NCBI GenBank assembly: GCA_000934455.1
Contig: KN888838.1
Coordinates: 2,925 to 51,666, forward strand
Length of the DNA stretch: 48,742 nucleotides
Direction: 5' to 3'
Source: Apostichopus parvimensis
Taxonomy: Eukaryota > Echinodermata > Holothuroidea > Aspidochirotida > Stichopodidae
Of this stretch, positions 22,801-35,700 are shown piece by piece. The notes beneath the pieces are model-generated. The model saw only the letters and a list, made by a program, of their open reading frames with translations. It had not been told where the DNA came from and made no database searches. Both the position numbers and the translations under genes were made by a program. Positions within the stretch are counted from its first letter, which is position 1. Every line of letters begins with the position of its first letter.

Positions 22801-25800
22801 TTGTCATCACACCATTTGTCATTCCTAGCTAGCCGTGCAATATTAACATATAATTTGTTAATTAATTAATTTTTTGGAAAATGTCATTGCCATGATGATT
22901 TCAAGTACTACCATATTTTTGTTAATATTTGTGCATCATATCATATTTTTACAATCAACTGGTACATTGGTTCTTAAGAATATTGCCTTCTATTTGTAAC
23001 AACTTCTGTTCAGAATATACAACTTAGGCTAGGAACATAGTACAAGGACTACTACTTTTGTTAGAAGCTAAGCATTGCCAAGTCCCACATTTTGGTGTGC
23101 CCTGAGGATTAAATGGTGACACAAAGTGTATGCATGTTGGCAACACAACTAGCTGCTTTAAATTTTGACAATAGAGTAACCATGGCAACTTAATCTCAAG
23201 CACATCTTTTGAATTTTTGTCAGCTGTTTAAAATTAAGATAATTTTTTTTGGAACAACTGCACTGGCTACTAAAGTTTGTCCAAGGGACTGAGGTGAGGT
23301 GGAAATTTGGTTAAATGTGTTTTCTTCATTTATGGATTCTTGTTCACAAATTGCATATTTGTCAATCCATGTTTTGTTGGATAATTTCTCAGTAACTGTC
23401 AAGTTGAGTATTGCATGGACTGATTAATCTTTTTTTTTCTTTCCTTTTTCTCCCATTGACTGATTTAATCTTAATTCAGTGATTTTTCTGACCATTTCTA
23501 CCTTTTATGTTTCTTTCTGACCAAATAACAGATTGAAAATGAATATGGAAGCTACCCAGCCTGTGATTACACCTACATGGAATATTTGCATAAATTATTC
23601 GTGAATGTTCTGGGAGATGATGTTGTTTACTTCACGACGGATGGACCATCTAAGAGCATGTTGACTTGTGGGATGATCAAAGGAGTCTTAGCAACCATTG
23701 ATTTTAGAGCAGGTACTCCTTAATGTTAGTTGCACATTACATCTAAATGATAAAGTAAAACTGGAGTAAGAAAAAACAGTTCGTAGGAAGACAAATTTTG
23801 AACAAGCAGAAATTTATTTTGGGTAGAAAAAGTCACGTTAGGAAATACAAGACTTTACCTCCAGGGCCTAGAGTAAAGTTGTGAAGTTTAATCCATGGAG
23901 TGAGTGCAACGTCTGAAGTCACAGCTTGACTCAAGTCATGAAAATGGCAGATTTTTATTGGATTTAACCTTAGAAAGTATGACGTCATTACAACTCATTC
24001 TGTGTAATCAAGAATCATATCCCAATTTCATATTATACAGATGATTTTTATTGTTTGTTCAATATTTCTTGTTTATTAACTACAGTACAAAGAGGAATGT
24101 AAAGATAGATACATCATTCTTCTCAGTCTTTTCCCTCTCCTCTTTCTAACTTGAAAATTATAATTAATCTTACTATTTTCCTCCAAGTGGCAATATTGGT
24201 ATTGTTCAGATATCACTTTACTTAAAATCGTACCCATTTCTGGAAGAGGAAGCCAGAGTTATATTAACTTGATGGTTTTTTGTGTCTTCAATTGATTTCA
24301 GTTGAGAATGCTACTGCCCATTTTGACTTACTTCGATCCTTTCAGCCCAACGGTCCATTGGTAAGAACATGTTCTCAACAATTTGAATCAAATATTTCAA
24401 ACATGTTTTATGCCTTCTTCAATTGAGGAGTGCTGCTTTGTTTTAATCAAAGGCTAATACATAGACAATGATTGTATGTATCTTAATAAATTTTCATATC
24501 AGTGAAGGTGTGCTTTTAGTAATCTTTCAGAGCATGGGCTCTGAGAACCCCCAGTCAGTCCTTGAAAACCTTTTGAAAGTAAGCTGGTCCACAAGGGTGC
24601 GGCAAAAAAAATGTTTGAGGTCCTTAAAGTAGAATGGGCTCTTTATTTTACTGGCTGTGGATTTTTCTGTCTGTGACTGTCGATATGGAACAAGTCTGAA
24701 ACTGCCATTCCGGACAAAGAAACATTTTCCTGATTTCATCCTCATCCATGAATGGGTTGAGGTCAATGATGATACTCCTTATGTCTGGGGGTGGGGGAGG
24801 CGGGGTTGGGGGGTTCTTGGGAAACACTTTGGAATTGTACCTGAGGATGCATAGATGAAACAAAAGTATTGGAGTATGAAATGAGAATTCATTTCAGAAA
24901 ACTCAGGAATAGAATTGCACTTTATTAGAAGTATAAGTTTTGTTGGGAGTTTTTTTCCCTTTATCAAGTCAACTGTGACTTTACTTCATGTTAGAGTTAT
25001 TATGCTGTTATTCTGCTATATATCAGAAATCTGATCACATCAAATATGATTGAATACTATCAAAATGCCAGTTTCTTGTTTGCATCAACAAATCCAGCCA
25101 CAAAACTGAATAATATGTTAAAGGCATTGAAGACTCGCCCCAAACCGCATGCCGCGCTCTGAAAAAGTTAACTTTCCGTTGCTTGCAAGTGAAGTATTCT
25201 TCTTGTCACTACAAAATGCAAACAGTAATGAAACTTGATACCTTGTTATCTTTTATCTAGACCTGAGATGTCCATCCCTGCTATGTACACTGTGTTGTGG
25301 GTATTGACCGTAGCTGTATGTATTGACTGTACACAAGTGTCTAATTAACGACGGTAGCAAGCTGTGTGTGTATTTACTGGGATCGATGGTGGTGTCTAAC
25401 ACTTCTGTTACACTTCTGTTGTGCGCGAGTCTTTACACCCTTTAAGTAAAGATATTTTAGTTGGTGTCTGTTTTTTCATTTTTTCTTCAGGTCAATTCTG
25501 AATTCTACACCGGTTGGTTAGATCATTGGGGGGTACCTCATCAAACTTTATCAACTTCTATTTTCACCAAGAGTCTTGATAATTTACTTTCAATGGGTGT
25601 TAATGTAAATATGTAAGTACAAAATAGGATCTTCTTTCTTGTATTGTTTAAAAGAACAAAGAGACAATTTTGATTCATATTAGCAATTCAAACTTGAATG
25701 TCACGTGGAAAGATGGTAGAAGTTCATTAATTTCATTTGTTTATTCCCATACAAATATAATCATATTTATAAATAGGAGTATGAAGAATAAAAAATATTA

Positions 25801-28800
25801 ATAAAATATACATATATTAGTATTAAGATTTCAAAGGTCATTCTACTGATCGCCAAATATGGTTGAAAGATGAAGCATGGTGATGAACCCTTGGTCAAGC
25901 TTTTTGACCCTGTGATTATCACTGACAGACTCCTCACTGAAACGACCAGTTGTTTGATTTTACCTTTGTCAATTTCTGGGAATAACTTTGAGATTAAATT
26001 CATAGGAAAGTAAGATGACTTTAAATTGTCTGTAAATTGACTAAACACTTACTAACCAGGGTAGTAAATTCCAAAGTTGTTTAAAGCAGATTAAAGCTTA
26101 GTCCTATTAGGGTAAATCCTCCCTGAAATGAAGGTTTTTGCTGATTCCCATAAGTTTTGCAGGTAAGGACATTAATGATCGTAGGAATCCATGAAAATCT
26201 TTACTTTTACAATTTAGTTGGTTAGATTTGACGAAGTACGACTGCATGTGTACCACAATTAACATCACCTATTTATGCAATAGGTACATGTTTGAAGGTG
26301 GAACAAACTTTGCGTTTTGGACCGGTGGGAATTACAAGAATGGAATGTACCGCCCTCAGTGTTCAACTCACGATTATGATGCTCCTATATCTGAAGCAGG
26401 CGACCCAACGGAAAAGTACTTTGCAATACGAGAAGTAATATCAAAGGTACTATACAATACGAGTAATATCAAAGGTTCTATGCAATACGAGAAGTAATAC
26501 CAAAGGTACATGAAACTGAATGACACCTTACACAGCAGCTTGGACGTATTGTTGCCACTGTAAACTAGACTTTATCTTCAAACTTTCATTGTTGTGTATT
26601 GCAGGATTTTCTCAATCTGAAATTAATTTATATTTAACTCGATTAACCGAAGTAATAGATGTCATGTTTTCTGATGTGCTATGCTTCAATTGACACCTTG
26701 AGCTTAATTTAGCAGATTTTCTCAACAGTCATTCCTCACTTCATCACACAAATTATTGTTACTACATGACAAAGTTTGTGGTTGTACCTCAGGCAGCCAG
26801 GCCTTACAATTTGGTCGTCCAAACAGCAAATTCAGTTGTCCATTCATGTTTACCAGACACTGCAGATTTCCCTTTGATTTACTACACCTTGGTAGTCAGC
26901 TCTTGGTAATAGGACGGGAGACTGATTTACAGTTTGGGTGGTTACTTCAGAGCTGTTCTCTTCTGGATACTTGATATTCATTCCTTACCATTGTACAGGG
27001 CCCATCCTCATCTGTCTATATCTTTCATCCTCCATTCTATGTATGAACACCAGGCACTGCAGATTTACTTGAAAGTGTTTTTAAGTTTGGGGATTTACTT
27101 CTTAAGTGCTCTCCTGGGTGTGGGGGTGTGGTTTTCTTAAGACATTACTGTAAACTGCCATGTCTTACTTCATTTCAGTAACTGTAGATATATTAGGGGC
27201 TAATTATTTATTAGTTACCTAAAAGGAAAGCATTGTCTGTTTAATAAGTTGGAAACTTTTGAGAATCCTCCTTTTATTTATTTGATTACTTGCAGGCAGG
27301 CAGGCCATAGCTGCAGTATTCTCAGCAAAAGTTTTGGGTGTACGACAATATATTTTGCATGTTTTTTCTTCTTTCTTTCTCTGTAGTATTTTCCCCTGCC
27401 TCCACAACCTGTTCCTCAGTCAACTCCCAAAGCCTCCTACGATGCTATGAATATGCAGTTCTTTGGCTCATTACTTGATGTATTACAAATTATATCACCA
27501 CAAGGACCAATCAAAAGCAAATACCCGGTTACCATGGAGATGTTAAATCAGGTATTTATATGTTAGGTTTTCTCATTCCTTAATGAGTACAGTTTATTGA
27601 GTTTATTTTTATTTCAATATGTTTGATAATCTAGATTTTAGTGAGTTGAATTTGTAGAGATCAGTTGAACATAACATAATTAATTCAATGTCTGCTTTAA
27701 ATTCACAGCATTAAAGTAGATTGTCTTCATTCCAATTTGTAATAAAATCACTCTTTGTAAACTACTACCATATTTATGTTTATGATCCAGTTTTTGTCTC
27801 TCTCTATTACAGTATCATGGGTTTATGCTTTACAGGACCACCATCCTATCCAAGGCTGCTACTACTGGTCTGCTGAACTGCTCAGGGATTCGGGATAGAG
27901 GCTATGTAATGGTCAATGGGGTATGGATTGTACAAGCTCATTATGTTGATAAGTGTACTTCTTAATCAACAATATAAACAGCCATTGAAAGAATAAATAC
28001 ATGTATCAATTTTGATCTTTTTGTAGAAATTAAGTATACTATGAAATGGTTTGGACCACATATAATTATTATGTGATGGCTTGCATGTAAAATAATTATC
28101 CTGCTGCATATATGACAAATTTTTCATGTAACCGTGCTGAACATTATTTAAGTATCGTTTGTAATATTATTTTATTTTATTTTATGCTATGATATGTTAT
28201 GCTATGTTACTCTATGCTATGTTGTTATTTTTATGCTATACTATGTGATGTCATGTTAGATGTTATGATATATTGTCACATTACATCATGTCATGTTATA
28301 TTATGCTATGCTACTCTATGATATGTTATAATGCTATGTTACTCTATGCTATGTTGTTATTGTTATGCTATACTATGTGATGTCATGTTAGATGTTATGA
28401 TATATTGTTACATTACATCATGTTATGTTATATTACGCTATGCTATGTTACTATTCACAGATCAGTCAAGGTGTGTTGGAGAGGATTACTAACCCAAACA
28501 TCAATATAACATACAAATCTGGAGACACGCTGGACATTTTAGTGGAGAATCAGGGACACATTAACTATGGAATTGGCATGTATGATCCTAAGGTAAATGA
28601 CAACATTTGGAAATCAATATTTTTGCAATATTTCATTATTTTCACTAAATTATTTTCAATTACAGATGAGTGTATGTGGGAATCTTTGGAGCATTACTTT
28701 GTAATTGATTTGTTTTCCAGCTGGGATTTACTTTACGGATGACTTTAGGCACAAAATTATCTCTGATATGTTGCAGACTGTTTAAATATACTGATATTAG

Positions 28801-30048
28801 TCCGGGCTGTATTTCTATGACCACAGCTGGGGTTCATTAATTTAATGTGACTTGACAATTAGTGTAACACACATAAATATGTTTACAACTGATTACATAT
28901 TTGTCAAGTACAGATAGTATTGAGGAAGTGATGTCATCAGCAATTAAGTCTTAAAGGAGTATTCCTTTGATTTAAACTCTTTTGAATTGGAATTTTTTGA
29001 AACCTGGAACAGCTACAGAAACATTATTAGCACACAAACTTTCATTTTCTTGGAAAATGACATATCAGGGGTAAAATTCTGTCAGAAATCATCTATGTAA
29101 GAGACAGAAACAATCATTTCCTCCCCCTCCCCCACCCCCACCCACAATATAATTAGACCCTTAACATGAATTTGCTTGGTATCTTTTGATAATAGATTAT
29201 TTATTATCTTTGCAGGGAATTTACAGCAATGTTACTTTAAATGATACCTTGCTGTTGGATTGGTCGATGTATCCGTTGACTATTGACAAAATTATACCAG
29301 AGATAAAGAAGAACCGCCGCAGAAGTACAATACGAGAACCGCCTGCGGTTAATAGCCCATCGTTTTACTACTCTGAGGTGACCCTTGACCCTAATAATGA
29401 CACCTTCCTGGACCCAATGGGTTGGTCAAAGGTAAGTGTTTATAATTTGTTTTTACCGAAACAGTTACAGTTCACAATGATGCTAAGCGAATGATCGGGT
29501 GAAATCTTAATCAATTAGCGTTTTCTATCAAAGTTTTGAGGACAAGGACAGGACACCACCGTGTGATAAGGATTGGGTACGGGATAGGGTGAGAGGGGGG
29601 TAGGGGAGGGGAACAAAACATATGATGGAAGTAAACTTGGATGCCGTTTGTGGGCCATGTCTAATGCAAGGAGGGGGGGAAGGGGTTGGGCTTAACAACT
29701 TTCCCTTTGATTTTAATCATCCAATTACCCAAACATGAATTTAGGTAATCCTTTATTTCATAAATATCAAATAAATAGAGAAGAAAATTGCAGGTGAAGT
29801 AGTCTTTGTTATTTCTTTTACCTGAATTTAAGTTGAAATGATCGAGTATCTTTCTTCAGGGTCAAGCCTTTCTGAATGACTACAATTTGGGAAGATACTG
29901 GCCTACAAAAGGACCGCAGGTGACCCTATACATCCCTGCACCAGTGATTGACAAGGGCGGGAAGAACACACTAATCCTATTGGAGTTAGAGAGAGCAGGA
30001 GAGACCATACGACTCTTAGATAAGCCAATTCTTGACGGCCCTGTCTGA
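19853..30048 (+). CDS. GLB1: beta-galactosidase, GLB1 family (GH35), complete
   Basis: Fourteen coding exons, 620 aa: 19853-19912, 20343-20503, 21188-21338, 22059-22119, 22607-22701, 23532-23712, 24302-24360, 25491-25612, 26284-26446, 27387-27551, 27813-27920, 28461-28592, 29216-29431, 29860-30048. All introns are GT-AG and phases join. GLB1 removes terminal beta-galactose from gangliosides and glycans in lysosomes. Exon 1 encodes a signal peptide ([18 protein letters not shown]). The TIM barrel shows [26 protein letters not shown] and [10 protein letters not shown]. The acid/base is E180 in ENEYG and the nucleophile E260 in NSEFYTGW, 80 residues apart as in human GLB1 (E188, E268). Beta domains end with [12 protein letters not shown] and a short tail. 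It is shorter than human GLB1 (677 aa), lacking much of the C-terminal extension, so a GLB1L paralogue is possible. Confidence 0.95.
25118..25445. mobile_element. 320-bp MITE flanked by TTAA
   Basis: The element (25122-25441) begins AGGCATTGAAGACTCGC and ends GCGAGTCTTTACACCCT, an imperfect terminal inverted repeat. TTAA duplicates flank it at 25118-25121 and 25442-25445. TTAA targets are typical of piggyBac-type transposases. It has no coding capacity and ends 45 bp before GLB1 exon 8. Confidence 0.75.
26435..26510 (+). repeat. tandem duplication covering the GLB1 exon 9 splice donor
   Basis: The exon end with its donor (GTAATATCAAAG|GTAC) is repeated twice more in the intron, with junctions after 26446, 26474 and 26505. 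Only the first keeps frame with exon 10: the others add 28 and 59 nt. The copies differ at a few bases. Confidence 0.85.
28150..28452. repeat. TATGTTATGCTA tandem array with 132-bp higher-order period
   Basis: Degenerate TATGCTATGTTA units fill most of this GLB1 intron. A 132-bp block starting at 28201 recurs at 28333 with few changes. The array ends about 8 bp before the exon 12 acceptor, so branch point and pyrimidine tract are repeat-derived. Confidence 0.9.
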
Positions 30049-32352
30049 GTATGGTGGCTAGCTTCAAATCAGTCTCGTGACCCAGAGTCACAAACTACAG
30101 TACTATGCACTCTCAGGTACAACAGTGAACACTTTACCTAAGGCGAAGTGACAATTAAGTCTAGAGGGACGATTCAAAGCGATGTTACCTATGGATTCTT
30201 CCCTGGAGTAAGTTATGCAGGATTGTTACTACACGATGAACACCATGTGAACACCATTAATTCTGCTTTATCCATGTTACCTATGGTGAGGTATCTTAGT
30301 TATCTACACCTCCCTGATATTTGTTATTTGTATCTCATTTACACCAACCTAAGTGGACAAGGGTATCAATCTTTGTATGCAATACCATCAGATAAACGTA
30401 ATGTGATACATATGAAACATGTGAGGTAAGTGGGCAAGACATTTGGATCCTAGCAGGATCTTCTTCAGAGGCTGAATGACAAGTAACAGAAACTACAAGG
30501 GACAAAATACAAGCACAGAATACAGACAGGTTAATGAGCAGTGTGAACATAAAAGAGGTAGATGTAAGAGGATTAGTTGACAAGGGGTGGGGAGGAGAAA
30601 GAAACCAACGGGGAAGAGGAGAGGAAGGAGATAATCTGTAGAAGGACAAAGAGAAGAAGATTAAGGGGAGAGGGTAGGAAAATATGGTGGAAAATTTGTG
30701 GCTACATGGATACACAGTGGCATGAAACATTTCATATTTGTTTCTGCCTGTATAGGTCTGATTGTCTAGTTCCGTATATATGTCATTGATGACTTCTTAC
30801 TCAATGTTCCACATAGAGCCATGTATGTTGTTGATTTATTGTTACTTAAAAGCCAACAAGCCATGTAGTTCTATGTTAGTCATTTATGTTCATGTCAGCT
30901 CATGGTAAAGAAGGACAAACAAAGTATACTATAAGTCACATTATATTTTTGTATCTAAATTTCCAATAAGTCTCAACATAATATTAATACTAACTGTAAG
31001 CTACAAACCTTTTGGTCCGATCTGTACACGTTAACATGATATTATAAGAAGTAATAATGTCACATGTGAAATTTAAGAATAGCTTAATATTACTTTAACA
31101 TTAATCTTTGTTTAACTAAACATTATTGGGAATGTAATTGAAAAATCAAGGTATTAGACAACAAGGTTTCTGTCTTTGGACATTTTAAGACTTTTTAGTT
31201 TTAATTAATAAGTAAATATGTACACTTTGTACTTTAATACTAATTTTCCTCCTGATAAATTTTGACGTGTCCCAACCTGGAAAGAAGAAAATCAGAACCA
31301 CACAATACAATTTCCCTACTAAATGAATTACTGTTACAATATTCTGTGGTATCGGGTAACAACGTCTTGCTAATCAACGCCATGAGAATAAGCAAATCTG
31401 ACACACATACATTTGAGAGGCATCTAACATATTCTTGTGATGAACCGTATTTTAAAAAGCAATCACGAACCTGGGGGAGAGTTCATACCTCCCTTGCACC
31501 CAAGGACATCTGATCAAAAGTTTCCTATCGATCTCATTTCTCCAGTTACATAGTAGGCATGAATTAATCACATAAACATTTTCACCAAGGCTAGCCTATG
31601 CTGTTTAACCTTAGAATACAGAAAACAACATTTACATTTTAGGGTCCATGTCCGAGAGGAATGCTTATAAAGTTGCTAAGGAGTCCGCACAGTATGACAT
31701 TCTTAAATTGCACAAAACATTCTAATGAAAGACTTAAATTCCAAGTTAAAAAATGGATGGATGGATTTGTAATATATCAAGGTGCTATCCCCATTGTTAA
31801 GATGCAATAACATTTTTATGAACATGCAAACTTTGCTGAGAATGAAAACAATGAAAGCTGATATATTAATTAATAATTAATGTTGCTGTTACATATTACA
31901 CCCACATAAACTCTGTAAAGCTAATACCCAGAAGTTTTGGAACACTGTTTAATGCCTATCACTGATTTGTGTGCATAATGACCACCCTCCCCCCACCCCA
32001 CATAGACCATAATCAGGTCCTGGTCACATTTTGAATTAATGATAATAGAGTTATATGTTACACATGCAGAATCATACAAATTACCACAAATGTTACAAAC
32101 TGATGAAATAGAAGTTATCACCAGAAATGCGAAGATGACATTGCAAACAAGAGCTTAACATTCACATGTATGCCCTCGAGGATGAGAGGTTCTGTGATGA
32201 CACTACATGCTTGGTTACATTCAATCACACAGAAAGTAATGGTTAGTGCTAAACACACAAGTAATATCACTGTTTGTATAACTGGAAGATGTTTTCTTTT
32301 TGTGTACTTTACAGTTAAGCCTCTCTCTGTCATAGTGGCATCTTTCCAATTG
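30049..32352. other. GLB1 3' UTR and convergent intergenic region
   Basis: Both neighbours end here. 30540-30690 is a purine-rich (GA) stretch, open in several frames only because of its composition. 30435-30480 carries a GGATCCTAGCAGGATC palindrome followed by TTCTTCAGAGGCTG, which looks like part of a dispersed repeat I cannot name. No gene is supported and no polyadenylation signal is clear. Confidence 0.5.
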
Positions 32353-32541
32353 TCAGGAAAGGCTACAAGCTTTGCTGGTGGTTTTCTTCCCATTTTTGGC
32401 AGCCTGCTTAGTCTTTTCTGCTGCTGCTACAACCATCGCCACAGCCTTGAACTTGTATCCACTTTTCAAGATGATATTTAACTTCTCCGCATTCAACCAT
32501 CCTACTTCAGTCTCAGATGTGACGAAGTCTTGGACTCGTTT
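32353..32541 (-). CDS. possible alternative terminal exon of KIF28
   Basis: After an acceptor (TTTTCAG ending at 32542), a 62-codon open frame beginning KRVQDFVTSETEVGWLNAEK runs to a TGA at 32353-32355. It is lysine- and alanine-rich near the end (MVVAAAEKTKQAAKNGKK) and looks coding. It can join exon 22 (33360) in phase 0 in place of exon 23. Joining exon 23 to it would need an internal donor there; ACT|GTTAGT keeps phase but is weak. Total length would be about 975 aa with this exon. A separate gene or a spurious frame remains possible. Confidence 0.5.
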   Translation of the reverse strand, partial: KRVQDFVTSETEVGWLNAEKLNIILKSGYKFKAVAMVVAAAEKTKQAAKNGKKTTSKACSLS

Positions 32542-32740
32542 CTGAAAATGTAGCGAGAATCTTGTCTTAGGAGAGAGGATTGCATCATTATTGACCTCTG
32601 CAGATGCTAAAAGTTTTTACTCTAAATCTGAAGCTGCTTAAAATTGATCTTCATAATTGTATTGGCTCCGTGTAGAAAGAATCCCCTGGAACGCAGGTTG
32701 CAAAATATTTTGAGTTTTTTAACATTTACGAATCACTAAA

Positions 32741-35700
32741 TCATTCACTGAGTATATCCTGAATATCGCGAGAACTAACAGTAGATCTACCAGCTCTCAG
32801 AGCGGCTGTTACAATTTGCTGTATTATTCTCTGAAAGATAAGGAAATAAATGAATCACAATGAAAATTGACAGGATTTCTGACAGTTAGATAACAACTAA
32901 TAGTGTATTTCAGCTATCTGTTTTATTTCCATGTTTCCATTTTCCTTACAAACATGCACTCTGTACCTCTGTGGCTTTATCTTTGCTTTGTAACTATACT
33001 ATAGTTAATATATATTATATTATTTATATTATATTAATATAATATACTATAACAATGGAGAAAAATTTCTGGACTGATTTCACAATGTAGCAGGGACGGA
33101 CACAAGATGACACAAAATAACCAAAAAAATTGACACAAAAGCAAAGTAGTTATTAATAGAAACAGTTCCATTCAGTGTAAACAAGTGTTAATTGATAATT
33201 CATGAATTTTTAACAAAATCTATCAATTCAACATACAAGTGAATTTTGTGGGCAGTTGATTATCAATAGACTCAACACATATCATGTATAAAGTTTTCTA
33301 ACACAGATCAAAGTAATACATGACATTAAAAACTAAAAAAAAGGTGGAGGAAAAGTTACCAATTTTTTCTCTAATCGGGCAACTCGTTTCCTCTCTGTGT
33401 TCAGTTCTATCATCATCTTGCTTCGTTCATCTTCACTCTAAGGAGAAATTTATATTTTTGACATCAAATCAATATTTCACATTGTTGATTATTCAGGTGG
33501 CTAAGCCAAGTATATTAAAATCTTTTGCAAGAATCACATTGTAAGTTCATTGTAAGTTATCGGAATGGTAGATTTGGAAATTAGACGACAATGGTTAGTG
33601 GGAGCACCAATTCTTGTAAAAGCTGGTTAGATCAGAGCAGGCATGTACAAGAGACAAGTAAGAGAAGAGTAAAGTAACTTAATAGTTCATTCAATTGCTA
33701 ATCGGTTCCTGAAAACAGTTTTCAATTCATCGATATTCACTGTACTGTGAACTTTAGATAGATACGTACCCAACCAGCATTGCTCAGAAAGGCAGCTTTA
33801 CGCTGCGCCACCAATCCAGCTCCACCAGCATTCTCTACAACAACATCATTCTGTGTGCCCCACACGTAAATGACAAGAGTCTCACTCTCTAAATAACTTA
33901 AAAGCTGTAAAACGAAATGAAAAACAAACACAGGGAGGTCATCCTCTAAATTTAGTAACACATTCAATCATCCACCAGAAGATTGAGTTTGTAAGGATAC
34001 CATCCAATATTGACAACTGCTGGGTTTGCATGCTGCATTGCTCAGTATTAACCCCCCATGACTGAATACTGTTAACTGTTAGGTATGCATGCTGCATCGA
34101 TCGGTATTAACCGTCCAAAACTGCATACTAATAACTGCTAGGTCTGCATGCTGTATTGATCGGTTTTAATGATAAGCAAGTCAAAGAAATTCTCAGATTT
34201 CAACATGTACTTCCAATATTTAGAACAAGTTTATTCAGAAATTCTTTGACATACAAAGTTCACATATGCAACAATGTCATTACCTTTTCAGTGACTATTT
34301 TACTTGAAACAATAGCTTCGTATTTATAGTCAGGATTCCTGGTTCCTTCGATTGCCTTTGTCTTTCTGGGTTTCTTATCTAAATAGGTTTGGTATTTGCA
34401 GAAACTCTAGGATAGGAGAAACAAATCAATTAATTCATTCAGAGGAAAGACAAAATAAAAAATCTCTTTTTTTGTTGATGATGTATCCATTCACATTGAC
34501 TCAAAGCTTTGTCCAAACCGAGGGGAAACTTTCACAAGATTTCATTTTGTTTGCTATTGTTTTATATATATTGATATTTCTTTAAGTTATTTTGCAGAAA
34601 GTTTTTCATACATGTACGACTGAAATATTAACTGCAAAAAGCCTTGGGCTGTAGTTACTACTTAACCTTTAGTGAAATGAGACATACTGTTTATAATTGT
34701 CTACTTACTTTTTTTATTCTCGATGGAAGTCCTCTTGCGTGGGCGATGCTAATCTTAAAATTCACTGCTCTGTTAAGCTGAAACGATACACGTAAAATTG
34801 AATCAGAAGAAAATCATATAGACAGATTTTTCTTATAAATGTTCATTAAAACCCAATCATCAATTTCCAGGTTTTTTTTTCCACATGGAAGACTCAAAGG
34901 TTATCAGCATTGCCCCCAAATGTGCTAGAAGGTCAGAAAATGGTCATTAATATTTTATATTTCAACCAGCAATTTGACTGCAACCGTGAAAGCATTTACT
35001 ACACTGAGAGAGTGTATTGTCTAATACAACACTTCTCAATGTGATAAGATAATTCACAATCTCCAGAGAAGTACTATTGAACAGATTTAGCAATGTTTAG
35101 CATCCTGGAGGTCAATGTTTGTACCTAGCTTTGGAACTGTCCTGCTAGAAACCATTGCCATGACTTAACACTGTTAGCATGTTTGAACAATACTAATATT
35201 TATGAGCGGACTGGATGGATTCCACTCACCAGTTCTTTAGGGTCGTCCACAAAGTCCTCTTCTGGGAGAAGGTCACCAGTTTGTGTACACGATACTATAT
35301 CAACCTTGAGTAGTCCTTGCTGACCACCGCGATAGTCCACGATACCCAGGAATTCTTCAATCTCTATGAGATACGAGAGACTTTGGAGGAAGATGTGTAC
35401 CACACCAACGAGTACCTCTGTCTCTGGTGGTTCCCAAAATGGATCTTTGTTCTAAAATGGAAATGTAATGATTTCAAAAAGGTTAAAGTAGGAAATTACA
35501 AAAACTCTGCTACAACTGATTCTACGCACAATAAAACAGCTATTAACGCAGAATGAATATAGATAAAAAATGGAAAGGCAGTTGCAGTGCTTTTCATAAC
35601 TTTATCTGTACGTCACACCAAGAGACCCATCAAATATGCTCTTAAGGAACATCCAAGCTTTTAATTAAAAGGTTCAATGAAAACCAAAGCTTCTTATTAA

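Noticed and set aside
24527..24967. Several overlapping frames in GLB1 intron 7
   Set aside because: No splice continuity with GLB1, and a G-rich tract (24786-24820) explains the open proline- or glycine-rich stretches.
30335..30789. Open frames on both strands (131 and 70 codons)
   Set aside because: They arise from a purine-rich/pyrimidine-rich stretch that lacks stops by composition; peptides are low complexity.
31262..31513. 83-codon + strand open frame
   Set aside because: No family resemblance, no splice signals, and it lies in the intergenic region past GLB1.
32118..32393. 91-codon - strand frame with a hydrophobic stretch
   Set aside because: It starts inside the candidate KIF28 terminal exon in another frame; a shadow rather than a membrane protein.
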